From Eledone cirrhosa (taxonomy: Eukaryota > Mollusca > Cephalopoda > Octopoda > Eledonidae): DNA of 64,000 nucleotides. How positions within the stretch are numbered: position 1 is the stretch's first letter; every line of letters starts with the position of its first letter. The translations under genes and the position numbers were made by a program. The stretch lies in NCBI GenBank assembly GCA_964016885.1, contig OZ024744.1:72718329-72782328 (forward strand), given 5' to 3'. Below, piece after piece: positions 1 through 9,002 of this stretch. Under the pieces are notes generated by a model, which saw only the letters and a program-made list of their open reading frames with translations, made no database searches and had not been told where the DNA came from.

Positions 1-609
1 CATACCCTCCTTAAGCAAGATTTAGGTTTTATCTCCCTGTATTAACATGTTTTTGAAACTGCTTATTAATAAAATATGTTGATGCTAGTCCTTGAAATAA
101 CTATGGCTCTTGTTGATTAGTTCTTTCAAAAGCATGCAGTTCTGCAGAACTTTATAGAAATTTCATGATAATATATGTCTGTATCTAATGCAAAAAAAAA
201 GAAAAAAAGCTTTTTTTTCTTCTTATCTCTATTTGTTGGCTCTATAACTTTGCTGGCTTGTTCAATGGTCTGATGTTTTTTTTTTTTTAATACAATTCTT
301 AATGTTTATTTCCCACAAAAGAAACAAAAAAAAAATATATATATATATATATACAACGCACTAACAAATCCCAAGCCTACCACCACCACCACCACACAAA
401 ATTAAAAAAAACCCATAATCATAAATCAGTGTCTTACTAAATTATATTGACTTGAAGTTTTAAATCAACCAAGCTCTTTCATTTGCAAGTAATTTTTTAA
501 ATGAACTCTTGCACCTTATATTTTATTTAATTCTTTTAATACTTATTTTTTTCACTGAGAGAAAATTAATATCTATCAATGTAATTTGTTTTTAAAACAT
601 TTTATTTAT

Positions 610-641
<32 letters not shown>

Positions 642-1137
642 TTGGTGAAATTTTTTGTCTAGTAAAGAGGAAGGGTTTCAGACATAATATTGCACGTAAA
701 GAATTTTCTTAGAGTTGAAAGCTAGGGAGGATAGATTAGATTAGTGTCTTCAATGTTACATTTGTACAGTTGAAGGTAGGGCAGGAATGCAAAGTTGCAG
801 AGTCTAAGAGGAGAGTTACAATATTACTGACAAACAGCAACTACTACAAGCAGACTCATAGTTGATTGGAAATGGAAGGGAACGCGTAATTTTGGAGGAG
901 GAGGAAGATACGGCATAGAAGTAGTAAAACGATGATATGCAAATAACAGTATACCATCATTATTAACCTCATCATATATTCATTTTCTTTTCAGAAGAAA
1001 TGACTATATTACTAAATATGTTCAAGAACACCAGTAACCAAAGTAGATATACTAGAACAAATATGGAGAGTATGTCCAATCTTTAGAGAAGGTCAATAAG
1101 TACATAAGGCTCAAATATGATCACAAATACAAGTGGC
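1..1137. other. AT-rich non-coding DNA
   Basis: I recognise no gene or element here. It holds poly-A and poly-T runs, an (AT)n tract near 335-352, a short CAC run near 381-396 and a second (AT)n tract near 612-637. If the exon at 3320 belongs to a plus-strand gene, this is probably intron. Confidence 0.5.
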
Positions 1138-1420
1138 TGAAATGGGATTCCTCTGAAGGGTCTTTGAAGTAATGTTACTCGATAAAAGAGATCAGAGAGT
1201 CACTCCAGTTAGAGCCGCTTCTCCAAATTGAGAGATCACAAATCCGATACTATAGGTATGTGGTTAGAATATCTCAGGAAAGAATTGCTGTACAGATTTT
1301 ATGCACAAAACCAACCAGCAGGAGACCAAGGGATAGACACCGGGCAAGATGGTTGATAACATTCATGAGTTCGGCTGATCTCATTTGGGGATCCAGTCAG
1401 ATCAATTGAAGACGTTTGCT
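1138..1420 (+). pseudogene. LINE C-terminal domain relic
   Basis: Translating from about 1171 gives an open stretch that begins REIRESLQLEPLLQIERSQI and continues RISQERIAVQIL, then KPTSRRPRDRHRARWL. This is the post-reverse-transcriptase region of RTE-like LINEs (LxLEPLLxRIERSQLRW, then a P-x-GRPRxRW block). The usual RWFGHV motif has decayed to RYYRYVV, and a stop follows near 1409. No reverse transcriptase lies upstream, so this is an old 5'-truncated copy. The clade is tentative, but the LINE C-terminal identity is fairly secure. Confidence 0.65.
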
Positions 1421-2029
1421 TCTGACAGGACGGAAGGAGTGTCTGAGGACTCTGCCCCATGACCCTCTCAAGAATAACTGGCCAAAGAAGAAGAGAGGAA
1501 AACAACTGAATCTCTTGACTAACTGGTCTAAGAATTTATATGATTTCACTTGAGTCAAGAGTTGATGCAAAACATCAAGTTATCCTCAGACCAAATATCT
1601 AGTTTAGATGCTTGCAACAGAGTGGAGTCTACCTAAGGTACTCAAGCATCAGGTGGTGGTGGTGGGCAACATATTAAGTTACGTATAACAGTTACAGTAA
1701 TCCAACAAATTTCCACACAATATTTGTGATTTTTAACTCTTTATGGTGCACAATGTCTACTCAATGTCACCCACAAAACCTTGGTGGAACCAACACTCAC
1801 TAAGGTGACATCCACTGGGATTAAAATTGGAATTATCTGATTGCAAGACAAAGTTTTTATCTGTATGATCATGTGAGTCATTTAAAGAGAAGTTGGGGAA
1901 AAACAACAAAATTATTTGGTATATAGAAACCAAACTGAATGGAACTTAACTGGTTTTCTTAGTCTTTTCAATTTCTTTTCCTAATTAGATGTTGACATCA
2001 TCTATTGCATGTGGTATTCAGTTGTTTTC

Positions 2030-2271
2030 AAGGTTGGAGAATCGATCAACAAGATCCCAGACATCATTCACTTTCCGAGTGGGGTGAAACATATGAAATT
2101 GGACTAAAGAAACAACGTTTCCATTGGTCTTTCAATTTCTGATACTATCTACCTATCGCAATTCCTGGCAGAAAGAGCAACATGAATAAAGTGTCTTGCT
2201 TAAGGTCCATGAATCAAACTTGCAGCCCCGTGATTGCGAATCCAATTCTCTAACCACTAAGCTATGCCCCT
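2030..2271 (-). mobile_element. tRNA-headed SINE, degenerate
   Basis: Read on the minus strand, this has a tRNA-like head (TAGTGGTTAGAGAATTGG, then a box-B-like segment) followed by the CAAGACACTTTATTCATG block and CCACTCGGAAAGTGAATG. The same order occurs in the copies at 7088 and 43121. It is a Pol III SINE with no coding capacity. Confidence 0.65.
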
Positions 2272-2444
2272 TCATTTTCAATTCTGGCTCTGATCTTGGT
2301 TAAAGATATATCTGGCCATAAAAATCTGCATCTGTCAAGCATTTATTTGCATCATTCTATACGGCAAAACAATGTAGCCAAAGAGAACTATGGTGTTACA
2401 CAAGCTAGAGGTTTTCAACCATTTTTGCCTTTGCCAATTTCTCT

Positions 2445-2880
2445 ATGTTAATGCATTGGATTTTTGTGTCAATCTTCAAATTTTCCCGTTGCTGCATGAT
2501 TGTTTTCCCGCAAGAATTCCTTCTTGAGACACACCTCTATTGGTTTAGTTACATAAATGTATTCAGCTGTGATGTAGTTGCATCAAAGCACCTCTTAGGA
2601 CGGCATAAATGGCAAAACAAACGGTTGAAAATGAGGAGTGTCCTTAGCAGGTTCTATCTTCAGCTGGTCCATGCATATATCGTGTCTGCCATTGGAATCA
2701 TGACTATCTGACAATATCAGTCAATACTGGCTGTCAGTGATCATTGCGCATTGGTGCTCTCTGTTCACAATACTGCACCAGCTCAACCTATTCTAGGTGA
2801 ACACGTAAGAATACTGCTGTTGGTTTTTGTGAGAGTTTATAAGAGCCATCTGTCAGTGAAGGCAACAAATACCAGATAGA
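2445..2880. other. Non-coding interval
   Basis: There is an 88-codon plus-strand reading frame at 2445-2711 with no recognisable domain and AT-rich composition. I treat it as chance. Nothing else is recognisable between the SINE and the MITE. Confidence 0.4.
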
Positions 2881-3270
2881 ATATGTTTTGTTTCTTTTAG
2901 TAAGATGCTTTATTATATACAGTTGTGCACCATAAAGAGTTAAAAATCACAAATATTGGATGTGGTCCATAACAATTTCTATAAAAATCAAAATATAACG
3001 TAAAATATAGGCCGGCAAATACAGTATATTGTTATCAATAATTTAGTGTTAAAAAGCATGAAAAAATAGATATTACTGCGAAAAATCCATTAAAAAAATC
3101 ACAGAAGATATTTATGATTCTGCGAATATACAGTGGTTTCCATGAATAATTATTAGTTAGGTTCTAAGGAAAATTCTGCAAATAACCAGGATCGCAAATG
3201 CAGAACCACGAATATGTGAGGGTACACTGTAATATGTTTTGTTTCTTTTAGTAAGATGCTTTATTATATG
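2881..3270. mobile_element. Mariner-type MITE flanked by a 38-bp direct repeat
   Basis: The interior (about 2919-3232) starts TACAGTTGTGCACC and ends GGGTACACTGTA, matching the CAGT...ACTG and TA-flank pattern of Tc1/mariner non-autonomous elements. It also carries the GATCGCAAATGCAGAACC and CAGTGGTTTCCATGAATA segments typical of one such family. The bases just outside, 2881-2918 and 3233-3270, are an almost exact 38-bp direct repeat (start ATATGTTTTGTTTCTTTTAG). That is far longer than the TA duplication mariner elements make. The 3' copy ends about 50 bp before the exon. Confidence 0.6.
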
Positions 3271-3319
3271 ATATGATCTTTGTATATTTTATAATTATAT
3301 TATTCTATATTTATTTCAG

Positions 3320-3446
3320 ACTACTCACCGTCCACTTAGCTTTCGGGAACAAAGGTTTCGAGCTTTTGCATCAGTCGAATATGAAGGCCATTTGTACATG
3401 ACACCGCAGGACTTTCTGGAGTCAGTTTTGGAAGATGCACCAAGAT
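3320..3446 (+). CDS. Internal exon, MICU2/MICU3-like mitochondrial calcium uptake protein
   Basis: This is the only convincing host exon in the window. TTTATTTCAG precedes it, and GTAAGT follows directly at 3447. Read in phase 0, the 127 bases give 42 codons plus one base, so it ends in phase 1. The peptide includes LSFREQRFRAFASVEYEG followed by HLYMTPQDFLESVLEDAPR. From family knowledge, MICU2 and MICU3 carry an R-x-x-RF-x-x-F(A/S)S-x-E-x-EG-x-x-(Y/F)MTP-x-DF motif just ahead of the first EF-hand lobe, and the REQRFRAFAS spelling is closest to MICU3. These EF-hand proteins sit in the mitochondrial intermembrane space and gate the calcium uniporter through MICU1. Neighbouring exons are not recognisable here, which fits long cephalopod introns. 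Family confidence is high; the MICU3 rather than MICU2 assignment is inference. Confidence 0.82.
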
Positions 3447-3769
3447 GTAAGTAATTATTTTATAAAGTTCAAATATTAGTAAAATTTTATTCTATGTAAA
3501 AAGTAAAAAAAATAAAAAATTTAGATTGAGAAGAAAGAATGGAATGTAAAATAAGAAAATATTTTTAAAAAAATCGGAAAAGGAAGGAAAAGGCAAGGGC
3601 TCTAGTGTCACAGAAGAATGGGGAGGGTGGGCCTAAGGCGCAGTGGTAGTGGATCTGCGCTCCACGGACAAGACTGCAAAATCATTCTTGCAGACAATGA
3701 TTTAGTTAGTTAAATTCTGTCTCAAACCCTGAGGTTCATGCCAGAGTTTATCCTGTTTTGCAATTAAGA
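3447..3769. other. Start of the downstream intron
   Basis: The GTAAGT donor is followed by A/T-rich sequence with several poly-A runs. From 3620 there is a short segment (CGCAGTGGTAGTGGATC) that may be a weak tRNA-like SINE head, but I cannot delimit it. Confidence 0.4.
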
Positions 3770-3955
3770 GCTTAAAAATATCCCCTGGACATTGCAAAGT
3801 TAAGCCAGAGCTGTTGCTGCTGGTATTTGTTTACTACTGAGTGGACTTGGGTAACATAGAATTAAATGTCTTTCTCAAGAACATGACATTGTGCCCAATC
3901 CAGGATTTGCACCCACATTACTCTCATGAACACAACATCCTAACCAAGATTTAGA
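3770..3955 (-). mobile_element. tRNA-headed SINE relic
   Basis: On the minus strand the order is TTGGTTAGGATGTTGTG, then GCAAATCCTGGATTGGGC (box-B-like), then TTGAGAAAGACATTTAATTC and CCACTCAGTAGTAAAC. This is the tRNA head plus body layout of widespread molluscan SINEs. It is diverged and non-coding. Confidence 0.55.
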
Positions 3956-4100
3956 AGGTGGAGGACAAAACAATTAGAAATACCAGTCATTGTTTGCTGT
4001 TTCGATTTCGTTAATATCACAGTAATCTGTTATATATATATATATATATTCAAAGATACTTCATTTGGATCCAGTACATTCATTTGTATATATATATATA

Positions 4101-4482
4101 TGTAGCGCTCTCTAGACAGGGAAGTAGTTAGAGTTACTTCCCGTTGAAAGTCTAGAACCCTCTTTTGCAACTTCTGCAAAGAGGTTATAAATAGTGGCAA
4201 CATAGCCAGCTCCTTCTGTCTTTGGCGCCTTTCCTTCGTACCGACAACACTGAAGATGAACATGTTAATCATGGGCTATACCTAAATATGTACGAGGATA
4301 TTTCTGTACTACAATTATAACGGAGTTATAATAAAAGGAAGACTTGTATTCGTTATGGTGTTTTGTAATATATCTTTTTGTAATATATCTTTTTGTAATA
4401 TATCCTTTTCTGTATAAAATTTAGTAGTTAGATTCCGGTGATATTTACTCAAGTAAATAATCCTGGGTCTGGCAGAACACTA
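4101..4482 (+). mobile_element. Possible solo LTR or promoter-like block
   Basis: A moderately GC block bounded by (AT)n on both sides starts TGTAGCGCTC and ends GGCAGAACACTA. It carries TTATAAATAG at about 4185, which could be a TATA box, and a 15-bp sequence (TTTTGTAATATATCT) in three tandem copies at 4361-4405. The size, TG start and TATA position resemble a retrovirus-like LTR. I see no clear target duplication or matching inverted ends. Confidence 0.3.
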
Positions 4483-4514
4483 AATATATATATATATAAA
4501 TTTGAGCAACTTCC

Positions 4515-4735
4515 ATCCATCACACAATGTGTGTGTGTGTTTGCGTGAATGTATGTGTATTTGCGTGAATATATGTGTATTTGTGTGAATATATGTGTAT
4601 TTGTGTGAATGTATTTCTGTGAGTGTGTATTTTTGTAAGTGTGTCAGTGTTTGCATGTTTATATTTATATACTAATACATATAAATATATGCCAATGCAC
4701 ATACACACACACATGCACACACATACATATACGCA
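4515..4735. repeat. TG-rich minisatellite and microsatellite
   Basis: A roughly 20-bp unit (TGTGTATTTGCGTGAATATA and variants) repeats about four to five times to 4660 and then degenerates into CA-rich sequence. The minus-strand frame across it is a repeat artefact. Confidence 0.7.
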
Positions 4736-4739
4736 TCAG

Positions 4740-5227
4740 CATATTGAAAAATTTCTAGTATATTGAAAACAGACAGTAAATAAGATTTAGCTAAAGTATT
4801 TTTATATGAATTCTATTGTGAGTTTGACCTAATTCTTCCCATGCACATCTTGCATGTGTTGCCTAGAATATCACTACTTGCACAAAAAGATAAAGGAAAT
4901 TGACATTTAATTGTCAATGTATATTTTATCCAAAATATAAGGAATTAATAAATATTTCCAAGGTAACATTTTGATTTCCTTGTTTTTCCCTTTTTTCTTT
5001 CCTTCCTATTTTTTTTTCTGATATTATTATCTCAATATTTATAAGCTCCATTTCAATTGTAGCAGTTTCCTAAAACTAACTGACTTGTGTGTATTGTGTC
5101 TGTCATTTATCAAAACACATTACAACAAAAGCAAAAATCTCACTAATATTAAGAATATTACTAATAATAATATTTTTTACCCCCATTTGTAAGGTTTGTC
5201 TAGCAATCAGTTGCTAGGTGAAGCATA
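4740..5227. other. AT-rich interval, nothing recognised
   Basis: The sequence is AT-rich with scattered homopolymers. I see no splice-bounded exon or element boundary. Confidence 0.4.
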
Positions 5228-5425
5228 TTAATTGACCTCAGATCAGTCCTTGATCTCAGAGGCTTAATATATCAAGTAGGTTTCTGGCATTGCTAGTGAT
5301 GGTATAAATGTGGGCACTGCTTATAAAGTTGTGGATCCCAAGGCTTCTGATGTAAGACGTAAGATGTTTAGGGACCAGACCTATTGCCCCAATGATGATT
5401 GGCACAGCTGTCTCTACGTGTCTAT
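5228..5425 (-). pseudogene. LINE C-terminal relic, inverted piece
   Basis: The minus frame reads AVPIIIGAIGLVPKHL and then, after a short spacer, ARNLLDILSL. This matches the IPVVIGALGxVPKxL and SARILRKVLSL blocks at the C-terminus of R4/Dong-like LINE proteins, as also seen at 18190-18980. It lies head to head with the plus-strand relic that follows. Confidence 0.6.
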
Positions 5426-6040
5426 GGCCTGGATTGACTTTAAGAAGGCATATGATATGGTGCCCCATTCTTTGATGTGAGAGCCTTTTACTAAAAAAAT
5501 ACATGTGGTACCATGGTAAAGCCTGTCTATAACCTTCATTGGCTTTTGTGTAGTAAATACCAATATGAAGTCATAGAGAATTGGTATGAGTATGTACCTT
5601 GTAAAGTAATGCATGATGATGAGAAAACAATGATATTCTGGGATTATGATTTTCAGACTGATAGAGTTATTGAGCATCACTGACCAGACATTGTCATATT
5701 AAACAAGAAAGACAAATACTGTCAGATCATTGACGTTGCCATTCCAAATGACACAAATATTGCAAGTAAGATTAAAAACTCACCAAGTGCTCTGAATTGA
5801 AAGTGGAGCTGGCAAGACTAACTGGAATGCAAGAGGGTAATGTGAAAGTGATACCAGTTGTGATTGGTGCATTAGACTCAATACCATTGAAACTTCAAAA
5901 CTTCTAAAAGTTACTGGAAATACCATACTGGTTAGGTGTCATATAAAAGGCTGTTTGCTTGGTACTGTGTACATTTTGATCTGAGTATTATCTGTGTGAG
6001 GTCCTTGTTGAAACTTGGCAGATGACTAAATAATAATAAT
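5426..6040 (+). pseudogene. R4-like LINE relic (RT motif plus C-terminus)
   Basis: The plus strand gives WIDFKKAYDMVPHSL, a classic reverse transcriptase motif, at about 5431. It then jumps to the C-terminal part: NWYEYVPCKVMHDDEK, FWDYDFQTDRVIEHH, DIVILNKKDKYCQIIDVAIP, and later KVIPVVIGALDSIPLKLQ. Several stops and frameshifts break it, and most of the RT between the motif and the C-terminus is missing. The layout matches the LINE family that also left relics at 18-20 kb. Confidence 0.68.
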
Positions 6041-6061
6041 TGTGAAAATATTTTTGATTCG

Positions 6062-6430
6062 TCATCATCATCATCATCATCATCACTGTTTCCATCCACT
6101 TTCCATGCTTGCTGGCATGAGTTGGTTGGGTTGTCATGGTCTGTGACTGCACAAGTCAGAGAGACCTCATTTTGCTCATATGTTCTATAATCAGCATGGT
6201 TTCTATAACAGGAATGCCTTCCTAATGCTTTTACAGAATATACCAGGTTAATTTCATAGTGGCATCAGCACTACCACTTTACAGAGGGCACTGGGTGCAT
6301 TTTATTGTGGCATCAGTACTTTCATTTTACAGAGTACACTAGCTGTATTTTATCATTGCACCAGTACTAGAAAGGTTGTCATATTCTCAGTCAGACAGAA
6401 AATATCTCACTACCCTACATTGTCTCTTCT
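6062..6430 (-). mobile_element. Old RTE-type LINE 3' end
   Basis: On the minus strand it ends in (GATGA)n at 6062, preceded by ATGCCAGCAAGCATGGAAAG. Further up there are worn forms of the ACTTTACAGAGG and GGAAGGCATTCCTG segments seen in better RTE tails. A short duplicated module (TTATTGTGGCATCAG) recurs inside. It is clearly older than the tails at 25.3 or 34.4 kb. Confidence 0.5.
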
Positions 6431-7087
6431 ATCACCATCCACTTTACAGAGTATACTCAGTGCATTTTATTGTGGCATCGACACAGGATGAGAGGGTCCT
6501 CTCTCCTCGATGTTGTCTCAGTCTATTTATCTACCACTTTATAAGGGGTTGAGCATCAATATTGTACCATTGTAACACCAGTCAATATGATAATATAATA
6601 AATTCCCATGACAACTAAATATATAAATAACCATGCTATCACAGTTTTAACCCGGTTTACTCATGGGTTATACCTGGATATTTTTTGTTAATTAAAAATT
6701 TATGAGCAAATATACAGTTAGAAGATATCCCATGATTTATTTATCATTAAAGACTTTTCTTGCAAAAGTTATCTTATTACCAGGGTATTATAAAATATTT
6801 TATAAATTGACAACACATACACACAAACATGTATATATCATCCAACCTATGGTAGCAGGGAAAACAGCACAAGGGCTGGCGCTATGCTGTACTGAAGAAG
6901 ACCCGATCTGCAACACACAATGTGACTTGACACTCCTTTCCACTAGCACTCCCTAACGGTTATTCTCAACATCACCACTTCATCCATACACACACATTTT
7001 TAGCAGCTTCCGTCCTGGCGTTCTTAGCATTGTTATACTTCAATATGAGTGACAGTACTGTTATTTTTACAAACAATGTCCTGATTC
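6431..7087. other. Unassigned interval
   Basis: The sequence contains AT-rich stretches, and an 84-codon frame at 6702-6956 has no recognisable domain. I see no gene. Confidence 0.4.
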
Positions 7088-7270
7088 ATATGTTAAGGTG
7101 CATGGCTTAATGGTTAAGGAATTTTATTCCCAATCATGAGGTTTTGAGTTTGATTCTTGGACTGGATAATGTGTTATGTCCTTCAGCAAGACACTTTACT
7201 TCATGTTCCTTCTGCTAGTATTTGTATTTCCATGGTCCAATTTGATGAATTCCACTCCACTCAGTAAGCG
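7088..7270 (+). mobile_element. tRNA-headed SINE
   Basis: The copy begins GGTGCATGGCTTAATGGTTA (box-A-like) and has GAGGTTTTGAGTTTGATTC (box-B-like). It then has GTTATGTCCTTCAGCAAGAC and ends near CCACTCCACTCAGTAAG. It is the same family as the copies at 2030 (minus) and 43121 (plus). Confidence 0.65.
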
Positions 7271-9002
7271 AACAAGGTCTGGGATCGATTCAGTTCTATT
7301 GTTGCAGTTCTGCTATCATCTTACACTTCTGATCTTCATATAATGTTTGATATTCTGTGTAAGATATGTTCTATTTAAGGGCACCCGTTCTCTCAATACA
7401 ACCAGATATTTTCTCAATAACTCCGAGACATTTGGAGCCTTCAAATTTTTTCTTTTAATTTCCATATTTCAAGATTAGATTTCTCATTTCTAATCATATC
7501 TTTAAATAGCTTTTTACTATTTTCTTTCCATTTTAACAGAAAAATTTATATCACAAAATTTCAACTGCATGTATATATTTACATCCTGGAAAGGGATGGG
7601 CTTCAGCAAGCTTAAAATGCCCAAGACACACTATGTCATGACCGATAAGTGATTTATAAACACTAATAAAAATAAACCATGTTGAAGGAATATCTATATT
7701 AAAATATCAATAAAATTCTAGTTCAGTATATTATTTCTACTAATTACACAAAAGAAATTATTTATTTCATACCTTTCCACCCATCAATTTCATTAACCCA
7801 AGAATTCTTAGTATTTTATTTCCATATTAGATTGCTATGTCAAGGGGGCAGTTTATGTCTAAAACACTGCTTGTTTTAACACCGCCATTATGTCCTTGGA
7901 TGTCTTTAGCAGAATTGACACTATTATAAGCATGCCAACCAGATTTTGAATTCCTTCCTTAATCAGACGTTTTCTTCTGCAGACATTGACCTACAGATGT
8001 TGCATCTGAGTATCAACTGCATGAATCTCATCAGTCTAGTAATGCTTGCAGAATTTATGGTCATCACTGTCTTTCCATTCCCTTATCCACTGGTTAAACC
8101 TAAAATGAAACATGCTTTGTTAACATTCATTGTTCTACTGGTATTTTAGTCATTAAATTATTTAAAAGTTTGTAGTTAGAGTTTTAACAAAAAATCTCTG
8201 AAATTTATTCATCTCATAATATTTTTTAAACAACATTTATTGCAACCTTTCACGTAATATCTTTAACAGAAGATAAAAATATAAATGGAAAAAAAAATGA
8301 GCAAACCAATAAAAATATAAGCATTTTAATTTAAGATTTAAAATTTCATATTAAATGTTTCCTTTATGCATCCATACCCAACATGTATGTTTTTAAATTC
8401 ATAATCATAAATAAGGTACCAGTGAATTTTAAATGAGCTTTTGGGTTGAAGAAAACAGCTACAGATGATAATTATTAATAATATTTTTTTGATAAATTAT
8501 GCTATTACTTTCTGCTGTGTCATTGCTACCAAACCATAAGAAGGTCAAACTGCATGCATGTAATCAGTTGAATCTTTTTAATTTATATTTCCGCCCTCTT
8601 ATTATTTTGTTTCCCCTTTTTTTATTTAATATTCGCAGTTATGTGTATTCGATTTAGAATAAGTACACTGTATCCCCACATATCATAAAGGGGGACTAAA
8701 ACATTGGTACCAGCAAGGACATCCAATCATAAACATTGATTAAAAAAATTGAAAAACGATAATGGAGCCTGCAAGACTTACTCATACTTTAGCTGGAATA
8801 TGGTCTTAAAAAGCTTGTTATAAGATTATAAGAATCTGTGTGTATGTGTGTATTTGCATGTACACATGCATGCACACATACCTCTGTGTATCCAGTTATG
8901 AACATGTACACTGTATCTATGTATATTGTAACAGCTGATTAAAAGAGGTTGATACCAGGAATGGCATCTGTCTGTAAAAGATTGTTCCGAAAGGGCCCTA
9001 TG
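7271..9002. other. AT-rich interval without a recognised gene
   Basis: The longest frame, 67 codons at 7946-8149, is hydrophobic and AT-rich but lacks a recognisable domain. Around 8695-8740 there is a weak resemblance to an RTE tail (CAAGGACATCCAATCATAAA). A short TG-rich patch lies near 8838-8880. Confidence 0.4.

Larger units (their letters stand above)
1719..2957. repeat. Perfect 35-bp inverted repeat pair, 1.17 kb apart
   Basis: Bases 1719-1753 and 2923-2957 are exact reverse complements (core AACTCTTTATGGTGCAC). They may be ends of one element or two solo copies of the same repeat in opposite orientation. The right arm lies inside the MITE-like insertion at 2919-3232, which favours two copies. 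No transposase is visible between them. Confidence 0.6.

Noticed and set aside
7946..8149. Small membrane protein
   Set aside because: AT-rich DNA yields hydrophobic residues by chance; nothing supports expression.
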